Shown here in pieces: positions 41,083-50,492 of a stretch of 64,000 nucleotides of DNA. The first letter of the stretch is position 1. Each line of letters begins with the position of its first letter. The stretch spans positions 63,234-127,233 of the forward strand of contig DIZF01000066.1 in NCBI GenBank assembly GCA_002427815.1, read 5' to 3'. This DNA is from Ramlibacter tataouinensis. GTDB lineage: Bacteria > Pseudomonadota > Gammaproteobacteria > Burkholderiales > Burkholderiaceae_C. Both the position numbers and the translations under genes were made by a program. The notes beneath the pieces are model-generated. The model saw nothing but the letters and a program-made list of their open reading frames with translations. It made no database searches and had not been told where the DNA came from.

Positions 41083-42662
41083 GTCGCGGACTCCTCGAGC
41101 GCAAAGCGCTCCAGGTTGATCTGCGCCACGCCCTGGCTTTCCAGCCAGAAGCGCTGCATCAGGTTGCCCAGCACTTCGCTGCGGTAGCGGGCCGAGGCGC
41201 GCATGTCCGAGATCGGCTGGAACTCGGCGCGCAAGAGCCTGGCGGCTTCACGCACCGTCTCCTGGCTCCAGGGCTTGCCCCGCAGGAAGGACTCGGTCTT
41301 GACGGCACGGGCCGGGGTGGGGGCGACGCCGCCGGCGCCGATGGAGATCTTCGCGACCTTGCCGTTGTCCAGCGCGAGGTTGACGACCAGGCACACCGCC
41401 GAGATGTCGTCGTCGTAGCGCTTGCTGATCTTGTAGGCGCGCAGGAATTCCTGCCCCCACCGCAGCCCTCCCCCAGCGGGGGAGGGGGAAAGAGGCTGTC
41501 CGGCATCGGGGGAGGGGGCAAGAGGCTGTCCCGCATCGGGCGAGCGAGAAAGAGGCCGCGGCACCTTGATCCACGCCAGCACCTCGTCCGGCGCCAGCAC
41601 CGTCTTGCGATAGCCGGTGTAGAAATCTTCCAGCGGCATTTCGCGGTGGCCGCGCCGGCTCATCAGGACCACGTGCGCGTTCAGCGCGATCAGCAGCGGC
41701 ATCGAGTCGCCGATCGGCGAGCCGTTGGCGACATTGCCGCCCAGCGTGCCCGAGTTGCGCACCGGCAAGCCGGCAAAGCGGTTGGCGAAGGTCTTGAGCT
41801 GGGGCCGCCCGGCCACCAGCGCCGCGAAAGCATCGGTCAACGTCACTGCGGCGCCGACGGCGATGTGGTGATCGTAGCTTTCGATCCGTTGCAGTTCGGC
41901 CACCCGCGTCACGTCGAGCAGCCTGGCAAAGCGCATGTGCATCTTGGTGACCCACAGCCCCACGTCGGTGCAACCGGCGACGATCTGCGCATCCGGATGG
42001 GCGGCGCGCTCGGCGAGCAGCGCGGTCAAGGTCTTCGGCGCCAGATAGGCGGGCGCGGCAGCCGCCGGCGCGCTGGCGGCCAAGGCCTGCAATTGCGCCA
42101 GCAGCCGGGTTTCATCGACGCGCACCCCGGGCAACTGCGCCATCTGCTGCGCCGCATCCAGGATCGGCCGGTAGCCGGTGCAACGGCACAGGTTCCCCGA
42201 GAGTTCCTCCTGCGCCAGTTCGCGCGTGATCGCCTCGCCCCGGCACACGTGGTTCTGGTACATGCCGAACAGGCTCATCACGAAGCCGGGCGTGCAGAAG
42301 CCGCACTGTGAGCCGTGGCACTGCACCATCGCCTCCTGCGCCGGGTGCAGCGTGCCGTCGGCACCCACCAGGTCTTCCACCGTCCACAGCGCCATGCCGT
42401 CGATCGAATGGGCCAGCCGGATGCAGCTGTTGATGGCCCGGTAGCGCAGGCGCTCGCCGGCCGGCTCGCCGGGCACGGGCGCCAGATCGGCCAGCACGAC
42501 GGTGCAGGCGCCGCAGTCGCCTTCGCCGCAGCCTTCCTTGGTGCCGACCTGTCCCAGGTCTTCGCGCAGCAGTTCCAGCAAGGTCCGGTCGGGTGGTACA
42601 TTGTCCAGCGCAACGAGCTCGCCGCGCCGGATGAAGCGAATCGTCTTTGTCTTGGCTTCCAT
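41079..42662 (-). CDS. xdhA: Xanthine dehydrogenase, Fe-S/FAD subunit
   Basis: 527 residues; I recall family members as nearer 490. N-terminal [2Fe-2S] motif CGEGDCGACTVV, second cluster CGFCTPGFVMSLF and LCRCTGYRPI, then the FAD domain (LGGNVANGSPIGDSMP). Between WIKVPRP and EFLRAYKISKRYDDDISAV is an added segment of about 35 residues containing two copies of SPDAGQPLAP/SPDAGQPLSP, encoded by a repeat insertion (41451-41560) that keeps the frame. The FAD-domain motifs on both sides are intact. First gene of the xdhAB operon, divergent from the Bmp-type importer. Confidence 0.95.
   Translation of the reverse strand: MEAKTKTIRFIRRGELVALDNVPPDRTLLELLREDLGQVGTKEGCGEGDCGACTVVLADLAPVPGEPAGERLRYRAINSCIRLAHSIDGMALWTVEDLVGADGTLHPAQEAMVQCHGSQCGFCTPGFVMSLFGMYQNHVCRGEAITRELAQEELSGNLCRCTGYRPILDAAQQMAQLPGVRVDETRLLAQLQALAASAPAAAAPAYLAPKTLTALLAERAAHPDAQIVAGCTDVGLWVTKMHMRFARLLDVTRVAELQRIESYDHHIAVGAAVTLTDAFAALVAGRPQLKTFANRFAGLPVRNSGTLGGNVANGSPIGDSMPLLIALNAHVVLMSRRGHREMPLEDFYTGYRKTVLAPDEVLAWIKVPRPLSRSPDAGQPLAPSPDAGQPLSPSPAGGGLRWGQEFLRAYKISKRYDDDISAVCLVVNLALDNGKVAKISIGAGGVAPTPARAVKTESFLRGKPWSQETVREAARLLRAEFQPISDMRASARYRSEVLGNLMQRFWLESQGVAQINLERFALEESAT
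41451..41560. repeat. In-frame repeat insertion in xdhA
   Basis: Contains a perfect nine-base dyad CCCTCCCCC-AGC-GGGGGAGGG (41466-41486) of the kind scattered between genes in Comamonadaceae, followed by two tandem 30-base units (GAGGCTGTCC(G/C)GCATCGGG...). Read in the xdhA frame it yields a Pro/Ser/Gly-rich loop. No stop or frameshift is introduced. Confidence 0.75.
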
Positions 42663-42840
42663 GGATTCCAGTATGGTTTATTTCACCGTGTGCGGCGCGG
42701 CAGACCCGGCGAGGCCGGGGCATCTGCCCCAGGCGGCGACAAGAATGCAGGCCCGAGGTTATGAGACAGACGACCCTATTTGACGCCAGAAACCGCCGTG
42801 GGATGAGGGTCTTGCGCGCGTGCATGACGGAGACTGCGGT

Positions 42841-44358
42841 TTGAGCGTTCCCCGCCTTCAGCTGGCCCACATTACCAAGCGCTACCCGGCCGTGGTGGCC
42901 AACAACGACGTGTCCCTCACGGTGCAGCCCGGCGAAACCCATGCCGTGCTGGGCGAGAACGGGGCCGGCAAATCCACGCTGATGAAGATCATCTACGGCG
43001 CCGTGAAGCCGGACGAAGGCAGCGTGCTGTGGAACGGCCAGCCGATGCAGATCCGCAACCCGCAGGAGGCGCGCGCTCTGGGCATCGCCATGGTGTTCCA
43101 GCATTTCAGCCTGTTCGACACGCTGACGGTGGCCGAGAACGTCTGGCTGGGCGTGGACAAGAGCCTGACGCTCGGCCAGGTGACGCAGAGCATCACGGCG
43201 AAGGCGGCCGAGTACGGGCTGGACATCGACCCGGCCCGCCATGTGCACACCCTGTCGGTGGGCGAGATGCAGCGGGTCGAGATCATCCGGGCGCTGCTGA
43301 CCCAGCCCAGGCTGCTGATCCTGGACGAGCCGACCTCGGTGCTGACGCCGCAGGCCGTGGAAAAGCTCTTCGTGGTGCTCAGGAAGCTGGCGGCGCAAGG
43401 CTGCAGCATCCTGTACATCAGCCACAAGCTGCACGAGATCCGCGAGCTGTGCAGCGCCTGCACCGTGTTGCGCGGCGGGAAGGTCACGGGCGTCTGCAAT
43501 CCGCAGCAGGAGACCAACGCATCGCTCAGCCGCATGATGATAGGCGCCGAGCCGCCGGCCCTGCAACACCACGAGCGCCAGCCCGGCGAGGTGGTGCTGC
43601 GGGTGCAGGACCTGCGCTTGCCGCGCGCAGACCAGTTCGGTGTCGACCTCGACGGCATCTCGCTGGAAGTGCGGGCCGGCGAGGTGGTTGGCATCGCCGG
43701 TGTTTCGGGCAACGGCCAGCAGGAACTGCTGTATGCGCTGTCCGGCGAGGACACGCGGGCGCGGCCCTCGGCCATCCAGGTGCTCGGCAAGGATGTCGGG
43801 CGCTTCGGGCCGGCCCACCGGCGCCACCTGGGCGTGCACTTCGTGCCCGAGGACCGCCTGGGACGCGGCGCGGTGCCGACGCTGGGCCTGGCGCACAACC
43901 TGATGCTCACGCGCACCGAATCCATCCGCGCGAGCGGCTGGATCGACCTGAACGCGCTGCAGCGGCAGGCCCAGGGCATCATCGACCGCTTCCACGTCAA
44001 GGCCGGCGGCCCGAACGCCGCGGCCCGGTCCCTCTCGGGCGGCAACCTGCAGAAATTCATCGTCGGCCGCGAGATCGACGCCAATCCCGGATTGCTGATC
44101 GTGTCGCAGCCGACCTGGGGCGTGGACGTGGGCGCCACCGCCCAGATCCGCGGGGAAATCCTGGCGCTGCGCGACGCCGGCTGCGCCGTGCTGGTGGTCA
44201 GCGAGGAACTGGAAGAACTGTTCGAGATCTGCGACCGGCTGCACGTGATCGCGAAAGGGCGCCTGTCGCCGTCCATCGCCCGTGCCCGCGCCACGGTATT
44301 GCTGATCGGCGAGTGGATGAGCGGATTGTTCAACCAGGATTCGGCGGCCCATGCTTAA
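42841..44358 (+). CDS. Bmp-type purine/nucleoside ABC importer, ATPase
   Basis: 505 residues with two ATPase domains. The first has Walker A GENGAGKST, LSVGEMQRVEI and LLILDEPTSVLTP. The second has GVSGNGQQE, LSGGNLQKFIVGREI and a degenerate Walker B (LLIVSQPTWGVDVGAT), typical of the NupA/RbsA class in which one site is impaired. The TTG at 42841 with GGAG eight bases upstream is preferred to a GTG at 42820. It heads the operon ATPase, two permeases, lipoprotein, divergent from xdhAB, which implies purine uptake. Confidence 0.9.
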   Translation: MSVPRLQLAHITKRYPAVVANNDVSLTVQPGETHAVLGENGAGKSTLMKIIYGAVKPDEGSVLWNGQPMQIRNPQEARALGIAMVFQHFSLFDTLTVAENVWLGVDKSLTLGQVTQSITAKAAEYGLDIDPARHVHTLSVGEMQRVEIIRALLTQPRLLILDEPTSVLTPQAVEKLFVVLRKLAAQGCSILYISHKLHEIRELCSACTVLRGGKVTGVCNPQQETNASLSRMMIGAEPPALQHHERQPGEVVLRVQDLRLPRADQFGVDLDGISLEVRAGEVVGIAGVSGNGQQELLYALSGEDTRARPSAIQVLGKDVGRFGPAHRRHLGVHFVPEDRLGRGAVPTLGLAHNLMLTRTESIRASGWIDLNALQRQAQGIIDRFHVKAGGPNAAARSLSGGNLQKFIVGREIDANPGLLIVSQPTWGVDVGATAQIRGEILALRDAGCAVLVVSEELEELFEICDRLHVIAKGRLSPSIARARATVLLIGEWMSGLFNQDSAAHA

Positions 44359-45430
44359 GCTCGAACCCCGTGCCGAGCCCTCGCGCTTCTGGAGCCTGGC
44401 TTCGCCGCTGCTGGCGCTGGTGTTCACCGTCGTCATCGGCGTGCTGTTGTTCCTGGCCCTGGGCAAGGACCCGGTCCGGGGCCTGCAGGTGTTCTTCTGG
44501 GAGCCGATCCGCTCGCCCTATGCGCTGGGCGAGCTCATGGTCAAGGCCACGCCGCTATTGATCATCGCGCTGGGCCTGGCGGTGTGCTTCCGCTCCAACG
44601 TCTGGAACATCGGCGCCGAGGGCCAGTTCATCATGGGCGCGATCCTGGCCGGCGGGGTGGCCCTGCTGGCCGACAAGGATTCCAGCCGCTGGATCGTCGT
44701 GGCCGTCATGCTGGCCGGCGTGCTGGGCGGCATGGCCTGGGCCGGCCTCACGGCTGTGCTGCGCGATCGCTTCAACGCCAACGAGATCCTGGTCAGCCTG
44801 ATGCTGGTCTATGTCGCGGACATGGTGCTGAGCTACCTGGTCTATGGACCGTGGAAGGACCCGGCCGGCTACAACTTTCCGCAGACCAAGACCTTCGAGG
44901 CCGTGACGCAGATCCCGCGACTGATGCAGGGCTCGCGCGTGAGCATCGGGCTGGTGATCGGGCTGGCCGGCGCCGCCGCGCTGTGGGTGTTCCTGTTCCG
45001 CACGCGCGCGGGCTTCGCCCAGCAGGTCGGCGGGCTGGCGCCGGCAGCGGCCCGCTACGCCGGCTTTTCATCGCGCAAGGCATTGTGGATCGCGCTGCTG
45101 ACCTCGGGCGGCGCGGCGGGCCTGGCCGGCGCCCTCGAAGTGGCGGGCCCGATCGGCCAGCTCACGCCCTATGTGCCGGCGGGCTATGGCTTCGCCGCCA
45201 TCATCGTGGCCTTCGTCGGCCGCCTGCACCCGGTGGGCATGGTGTTTTCCGCCATCCTCATGAGCATGTTCTACATCGGCGGCGAGCTGGCGCAATCGCG
45301 CCTGGGCCTGCCCAAGTCGCTGACCGGCGTGTTCCAGGGCCTGTTGCTGTTTACGCTGCTGGCCTGCGACACGCTGATGGCGTACCGGATCCGCTGGACC
45401 GGGATCGCGCGCCTCAAAGGACAGGGCTGA
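44351..45430 (+). CDS. Bmp-type ABC importer permease 1
   Basis: 359 residues with about ten predicted membrane segments. FRSNVWNIGAEGQFIMGAILAGGVALL is the conserved BPD_transp_2 motif of nucleoside/sugar importers (NupB/YufP type). It overlaps the ATPase gene by eight bases and shares one base with the next permease, indicating tight co-translation. Confidence 0.9.
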   Translation: MLKLEPRAEPSRFWSLASPLLALVFTVVIGVLLFLALGKDPVRGLQVFFWEPIRSPYALGELMVKATPLLIIALGLAVCFRSNVWNIGAEGQFIMGAILAGGVALLADKDSSRWIVVAVMLAGVLGGMAWAGLTAVLRDRFNANEILVSLMLVYVADMVLSYLVYGPWKDPAGYNFPQTKTFEAVTQIPRLMQGSRVSIGLVIGLAGAAALWVFLFRTRAGFAQQVGGLAPAAARYAGFSSRKALWIALLTSGGAAGLAGALEVAGPIGQLTPYVPAGYGFAAIIVAFVGRLHPVGMVFSAILMSMFYIGGELAQSRLGLPKSLTGVFQGLLLFTLLACDTLMAYRIRWTGIARLKGQG

Positions 45431-46350
45431 TGGAGTCCTACGCACTGCTGCTGGCCGCCACGCTCAATGCCGGCACCGTGTTGGCGCTGGCGTCGCTGGG
45501 CCTGTTGATCAACGAGAAGGCCGGCATCGTCAACCTCGGCGCCGAGGGCATGATGCTGTGCGCCGCCATCGCCGGCTTTGCCACCGTGGTGCACACCGGC
45601 AACGACTGGCTGGGTTTCGCCGCCGGCATGGGGGCGGGCGCGCTGCTGGCCGCGATCTTCGGCGTGCTGGTGATCTGGCTGAACACCAACCAGTACGCCA
45701 CCGGCCTGGCGCTCAGCCTGTTCGGCACCGGCTTCTCGGCCTTCGCCGGCATCCGATATGTGCAGGAGAAGCTGCCGCCGCGGCCGCACTTCGCCATCCC
45801 CGGGCTGGCCGACATTCCGCTGCTGGGCCCGGCCCTCTTTCGCCAGCACCCGCTGGTCTACCTCTCCATCGCGCTGGTCGGCTGGCTGGTGTGGTTTCTG
45901 TACCGCTCGCGCACCGGGCTGGTGCTGCGCTCGGTGGGCGAATCGCCCGAGTCGGCGCACGCGCTGGGCTACCCGGTGCGGCGCATCCGCCTGGCCGCGG
46001 TGATGGCAGGCGGTGCGCTGTGCGGACTGGCCGGCGCCTACATCTCGGTGATCTACACGCCGCTGTGGGTGGAAGGCATGGTGGCCGGCAAGGGCTGGAT
46101 CGCGCTGGCCCTGACCACCTTCGCCACCTGGCGCCCAGCCCGGGTCTTGCTTGGTGCCTACCTGTTCGGAGGCGTCACCATGCTGCAATTCCACCTGCAG
46201 GGCATAGGCGTCGAGGTGCCCAGCCAGTTCCTCACCATGCTGCCCTATCTCGCCACCATCGTCGTGCTGGCGCTGATTTCGCGCAACCCGGCATGGATCT
46301 GGATCAACATGCCGGCCTCCCTGGGTAAACCCTTTTATCCAGGCTCATAA
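45430..46350 (+). CDS. Bmp-type ABC importer permease 2
   Basis: 306 residues, about eight to nine membrane segments. INEKAGIVNLGAEGMMLCAAIAGF is the family motif of the second permease (NupC/YufQ type), followed by LVLRSVGESPESAHALGYPVRRIR. The ATG at 45430 overlaps the previous TGA by one base. The open frame continues upstream within the previous gene but only as an alternative frame. Confidence 0.9.
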   Translation: MESYALLLAATLNAGTVLALASLGLLINEKAGIVNLGAEGMMLCAAIAGFATVVHTGNDWLGFAAGMGAGALLAAIFGVLVIWLNTNQYATGLALSLFGTGFSAFAGIRYVQEKLPPRPHFAIPGLADIPLLGPALFRQHPLVYLSIALVGWLVWFLYRSRTGLVLRSVGESPESAHALGYPVRRIRLAAVMAGGALCGLAGAYISVIYTPLWVEGMVAGKGWIALALTTFATWRPARVLLGAYLFGGVTMLQFHLQGIGVEVPSQFLTMLPYLATIVVLALISRNPAWIWINMPASLGKPFYPGS

Positions 46351-46390
46351 TCATCTTTTTTTCGACCAACAACACACCGGAGAAGGACTC

Positions 46391-47557
46391 ATGACCGACC
46401 TAAGCAAACGTTCGATGTTGAAGCTGGCGACGCTGTCGGCACTGGGTGCCGCCGCGCTGGTGGGCTGCAGCAAGACCGAGGCGCCGCCGCTCCCGGCCCC
46501 GGCCCCTGCGCCCGTGGCAGCGCCGGCACCCAAGCCCGAGCCGCTGAAGATCGCCTTCGCCTACGTCGGCCCGGTCGGCGACGGCGGCTGGACCTTCGCC
46601 CACGACAACGGACGCAAGGCGATCGAGAAAGAGTTCGGCGACAAGGTCGTCACCAGCTATGTCGAGAAGGTGCCCGAGTCGGCCGACGCCGAGCGCGTGA
46701 TGCGCGACATGGTGGCGCAGGGCAACAAGCTGATCTTCGGCACCACCTTCGGCTACATGGAGCCGATGCTCAAAGTCGCCGCCGACAACCCGGGCGTGAA
46801 GTTCGAGCACGCCACCGGCTACAAGAACGCCGAGAACATGCGCGCCTACGACAGCCGCACCTATGAAGGCGCCTACATGGCCGGCGTGATCGCCGGCAAG
46901 ATGACCAAGACCAACACCCTGGGCGTGGTCGGTTCGATCCCGATCCCGGAAGTGGTGCGCAACATCAACAGCTTCACGCTGGGCGCGCAGTCGGTCAACC
47001 CCAAGATCAAGACCAAGGTGGTGTGGGTGGGCGACTGGTTCAACCCGCCCAAGGAAACCGAAGCGGCCACGTCGCTCATCAACGGCGGCGCCGACGTGCT
47101 GATGCAGAACACCGATTCGCCGGCTGTGCTGAAGACTGCCGAGAGCATGGGCAAGCGCGCGTTCGGCTGGGACAGCGACATGACGGCCTACGGCCCCAAG
47201 GCCCACCTGGGCTCGGCCGTCATCAACTGGGCGCCGTACTACATCTCCACGGTGCGCGAGGTGCTGGAGAACAAGTGGAAGACCTCGCCCACCAAGATCT
47301 GGTGGGGCGTCAAGGAAGGCGCGATCGACTTCGTGTCGGTCGCGGCGGACGTGCCGGACGACGCGAAGAAGAAGCTCGATGAGGTCAAGGCCGGCCTGAA
47401 GGACGGCAGCTTCTCGATCTGGAAGGGCCCGATCGTGAGCAACACCGGCAAGGTAGTCCTGGCCAAGGACAAGGTCGCCGACGATGAGTTCCTGGGCGGC
47501 ATCAACTTCTACGTCAAGGGCGTGGAAGGCAAGGTGCCGGGCGGCGACAAGAAATAG
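46391..47557 (+). CDS. BMP-family substrate-binding lipoprotein
   Basis: 388 residues. A lipoprotein signal with lipobox LVGC (C26) is followed by a Pro/Ala linker (PPLPAPAPAPVAAPAPKPEP) and the BMP fold: KIAFAYVGPVGDGGWTFAHDNGRKAIE, KLIFGTTFGYMEPMLKVA, GVVGSIPIPEVVRNINSFTLGAQSVNP and KRAFGWDSDMTAYGPKAHLGS. It is the periplasmic binding component of the transporter encoded just upstream. Xanthine/urate or purine nucleosides are the likely ligands given xdhAB next door (inference). Two perfect hairpins follow the stop. Confidence 0.92.
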   Translation: MTDLSKRSMLKLATLSALGAAALVGCSKTEAPPLPAPAPAPVAAPAPKPEPLKIAFAYVGPVGDGGWTFAHDNGRKAIEKEFGDKVVTSYVEKVPESADAERVMRDMVAQGNKLIFGTTFGYMEPMLKVAADNPGVKFEHATGYKNAENMRAYDSRTYEGAYMAGVIAGKMTKTNTLGVVGSIPIPEVVRNINSFTLGAQSVNPKIKTKVVWVGDWFNPPKETEAATSLINGGADVLMQNTDSPAVLKTAESMGKRAFGWDSDMTAYGPKAHLGSAVINWAPYYISTVREVLENKWKTSPTKIWWGVKEGAIDFVSVAADVPDDAKKKLDEVKAGLKDGSFSIWKGPIVSNTGKVVLAKDKVADDEFLGGINFYVKGVEGKVPGGDKK

Positions 47558-47561
47558 ACTT

Positions 47562-47637
47562 CACAATGAAAACGCGGCGCGTTTTCATTGTGGTCTGATC
47601 GGATGAATGAAGCGCGGCTGGGCCGCGCTTCATTCAT
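47562..47637. terminator. Two tandem perfect stem-loops after the Bmp operon
   Basis: Hairpin 1: CACAATGAAAACGC-GGC-GCGTTTTCATTGTG (14-base arms, 47562-47592), starting four bases after the lipoprotein stop. Hairpin 2: 16-base arms ATGAATGAAGCGCGGC and its complement around TGG (47603-47637). Both are perfect, ten bases apart and unrelated in arm sequence. Neither ends in a T-run, but they probably terminate or stabilise the transporter mRNA. Confidence 0.7.
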
Positions 47638-47705
47638 TGGGCGGCCGTACTGCATGTTATTCCGTACGGCCTGGTGCCCCTGCGGGGGAGTTTGCTCGAA
47701 TAGCG

Positions 47706-48299
47706 ATGGACCTTCACACCTGGCTGATCTACCTGCTGGCCACTACCGGGCTTTCGCTGTCGCCCGGACCGAACGGGCTGCTGGCCCTGACGCACGGTGC
47801 ACTGCATGGCCGCCGCAAGGCGCTCTACACCATCTTCGGCGGAGCGTCCGGTTTCATCGCCGTCATCGCCCTGTCGATGTTCGGCATCGGGGCCCTGCTC
47901 AAGGCTTCGCTGATATGGCTCACCGTCCTCAAGTGGACCGGCGGCGCCTACCTGGTCTGGCGCTCGCCGGCTATCGGCCTCGAAGTGGGCGGCGCGGCGG
48001 AAATCCGGTCCGGCGGATCCATGTTCCAGCAGGGCGCGCTGTCGGCGCTCACCAATCCGAAGGCCGTCCTGTTCTTCACCGCTTTCCTGCCGCAGTTCAT
48101 CGACCCGGCCGGAAGCCTGTTCGCGCAGTTCGCCATCATGGCGGGAACGTTCGCGGTGATCGAGATCGCCACCGAGGTGTTCATCGCCAGCATGGCCCAT
48201 CGCATCAGCCCCTGGCTGGCGCGGGTCGGGCGGCGTTTCAACCAGGCCTGTGGCGGTGTGTTCATCGCGATCGGGGTGGCGCTGCCGCTGCGCAGTTGA
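47706..48299 (+). CDS. LysE/RhtB-family exporter
   Basis: 197 residues with about six membrane segments. LLATTGLSLSPGPNGLLALTHGALHGRRKALYTIFGG is the family N-terminus, and GALSALTNPKAVLFFTAFLPQFIDP the conserved third region. LysE-family proteins export amino acids or related compounds. The start at 47706 (MDLHTWLIY) fits the family; a longer reading from 47607 begins inside the second terminator hairpin. Confidence 0.88.
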   Translation: MDLHTWLIYLLATTGLSLSPGPNGLLALTHGALHGRRKALYTIFGGASGFIAVIALSMFGIGALLKASLIWLTVLKWTGGAYLVWRSPAIGLEVGGAAEIRSGGSMFQQGALSALTNPKAVLFFTAFLPQFIDPAGSLFAQFAIMAGTFAVIEIATEVFIASMAHRISPWLARVGRRFNQACGGVFIAIGVALPLRS

Positions 48300-48476
48300 G
48301 CGGGGAGGCGCTCCGAGGGAAAGGCCGTCACGGGGTGGCCCTTCTTGTTAGGGAATCGGCTAGGGGCCGGATTGCACTGTTTGATGGAGCGCAACGGTCA
48401 TGTCAAGTACCGGTAAACGTTCGACACCCTGCGCGATGCCCGCGCTAAAGTCTCACCATTCAGCAGGGAGCAGTTC

Positions 48477-50480
48477 ATGAAGTTCAATTGGCGTTCGTGC
48501 CGGCGCAGCTTCGCGTCGGCGCTGGCCACAGCGGTGCTGGTGGTCGCTTGTGGTGGGGGCAGTGGTGGCAGCAATCCCGGCCCCTCGGTGCCGGGTGCCA
48601 TCTCGCTGCTGGCGGGCTCGTTGCAGCGCGCCGGCAGCAGCGATGGTGTGGGTATCCAGGCGCAGTTCTCCTTGCCCCAGGGCGTTGCGCAAGACGGGGC
48701 GGGCAACATCTACGTCGCCGACACCGGCAACCACACCATCCGCAGGATCGCCCCGGACCGAACCGTGACCACGTTCGCCGGGGCTGCCGGACAGACGGGC
48801 AGTGCCGATGGCGCCGGCGGTGCCGCACGCTTCTCGTCTCCGCAGGCGGTGGCCGTCGATCCGGCAGGCAATGTGTATGTGGCCGATACCGGCAATCACG
48901 TCATCCGCAAGATCACTCCCGCCGGGACGGTGACGACCGTTGCCGGTGCGCCCGGCCAAAGCGGCGCGGTCGACGGCACCGGCTCGGCCGTGCGGTTCAC
49001 GTCCCCACGTGGTCTCGCGTTCGACGCCGCCGGCAACCTGTTTGTGGCCGACCTCAGCGGCGCGGTGCGCAGGATGGCGCCCGACGGAAACGTGACGAGT
49101 TTCGCTGGCAAGCTGGGCGAACAGGGCTTTGTGGTGGGTGATGGCACCCAGGCGCGTTTCGCGAACATGCTGGCAGTCGCCGTGGCTGCCGATGGCACGG
49201 TGTATGTAGCGGAGATGGGCCTGACGAACAGCTACGAACATGGCCGGATCCGCCGGTTCGACAGCCAGGCGCGGGCGTTGCCTTGGGGCGATGCCGCGCA
49301 AGGTGTGCTCAACGTGGCCTTCCCGTTGGGGATCGCCGCAGTGGCAGGCGGGGACCTCCTGGTGGCGTCCAGCGGTACCTTCAGTCCGGTGCCAGGCATC
49401 GTCCAGCGGCACAACACGATCTTGCGAATCACTTCGGCGGGCACCATGTCGGTCGTCGCCGGCGCGGATGGCGCGCTAGCGGAGGGAAGTGTGGACGGGC
49501 CTGGCGCTGCGGCGCTTTTCAATTACCCGCAGGCTGTCGCGCTGGGCGGCGATGGCCGCATCCTCGTTGCGGACACCGGCAACGATGCGGTTCGGCAGAT
49601 CGACGCTCAGGGCGTGGTCTCCACGTTGGCAGGCGGCGCCGGCATCGGGCGCGTTGACGGGCCGGGAACGACGGCGCGATTTTTCACCACTCGGGGCATC
49701 GCGGCGGCCCCCGATGGGACGCTCTATGTGGCGGACTCGGGCAACGCGCAGGTTCGCCGCATCAGTGCGTCCGGCAACGTTTCCACGCTGATGATGACTT
49801 CAGCCGCCCAGGGTCCGTCTTTCAGCACGCTCGGCGTGTCCGTCGGCGCGGTCGCTTTGGGTGCGGATGGCACGGTCTTTGTGGGGTGGTACGGTGACGG
49901 CACCATGGTTATGGGCATCGCTTCGATCGATACTGCCGGTCGGTATGGCACGGCGGCATATGCGTTTCCACAGGGGATCGCCAGCACACCCAATGGCTTG
50001 TGCTACCTCATCGACGGACGCGTGGAGTGCCTCCCGCCTGGCGGCGGGGTAAAGGTCGTTGCAACCGGCCTCGTGAGTCCAAGCGACATCGTTGCCGATG
50101 CATCGGGAACCTTCTATGTCGCCGACGGGGTCGGGCACACAGTGCGCGCGGTCGATCCGCAAGGCACCGTCCGGCTGGTTGCGGGCAAGCCGGGCGAGGC
50201 CGGTTATGCGGATGGGAATGCCGATCAGGCGCGACTCACCAATCCGAATGCCCTCGCCATCGACGACGCCGGCAACCTGTACGTGTCCGACGCCAGCACG
50301 ATCCGCAAGATCACGCCTCAAGGCGAGGTGCGCACCGTGGCCGGAACGCCCGGGCAGAATTTTGCAGCTCCGGGATCATTACCTGGCAGCATCGGCTTTG
50401 TCAGAGGACTGGCATGGCACGCGGGGATGCTCTATGCGACGGTGGAGAATGCTGTGTTGGCGATAGGGCCAATCAACTGA
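48477..50480 (+). CDS. NHL-repeat beta-propeller lipoprotein
   Basis: 667 residues. A lipoprotein signal (LATAVLVVACGGG, lipid-accepting C25) is followed by a glycine-rich linker and about ten repeats of the type VAVDPAGNVYVADTGNHVIRKITPAGTVTTVAG. This is the NHL consensus, likely forming one or two beta-propellers. The central part is more divergent (LPWGDAAQGVLNVAFP). Anchored in the envelope and probably surface or periplasm facing. No enzymatic residues seen. AGGGAG precedes the ATG. Function unknown. Confidence 0.88.
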   Translation: MKFNWRSCRRSFASALATAVLVVACGGGSGGSNPGPSVPGAISLLAGSLQRAGSSDGVGIQAQFSLPQGVAQDGAGNIYVADTGNHTIRRIAPDRTVTTFAGAAGQTGSADGAGGAARFSSPQAVAVDPAGNVYVADTGNHVIRKITPAGTVTTVAGAPGQSGAVDGTGSAVRFTSPRGLAFDAAGNLFVADLSGAVRRMAPDGNVTSFAGKLGEQGFVVGDGTQARFANMLAVAVAADGTVYVAEMGLTNSYEHGRIRRFDSQARALPWGDAAQGVLNVAFPLGIAAVAGGDLLVASSGTFSPVPGIVQRHNTILRITSAGTMSVVAGADGALAEGSVDGPGAAALFNYPQAVALGGDGRILVADTGNDAVRQIDAQGVVSTLAGGAGIGRVDGPGTTARFFTTRGIAAAPDGTLYVADSGNAQVRRISASGNVSTLMMTSAAQGPSFSTLGVSVGAVALGADGTVFVGWYGDGTMVMGIASIDTAGRYGTAAYAFPQGIASTPNGLCYLIDGRVECLPPGGGVKVVATGLVSPSDIVADASGTFYVADGVGHTVRAVDPQGTVRLVAGKPGEAGYADGNADQARLTNPNALAIDDAGNLYVSDASTIRKITPQGEVRTVAGTPGQNFAAPGSLPGSIGFVRGLAWHAGMLYATVENAVLAIGPIN

Positions 50481-50492
50481 GGAATACGTGCC

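Noticed and set aside
42112..44466. 784-codon open frame on the minus strand across the Bmp importer ATPase
   Set aside because: Antisense to clear Walker motifs and XdhA; the composition is typical of a shadow frame.
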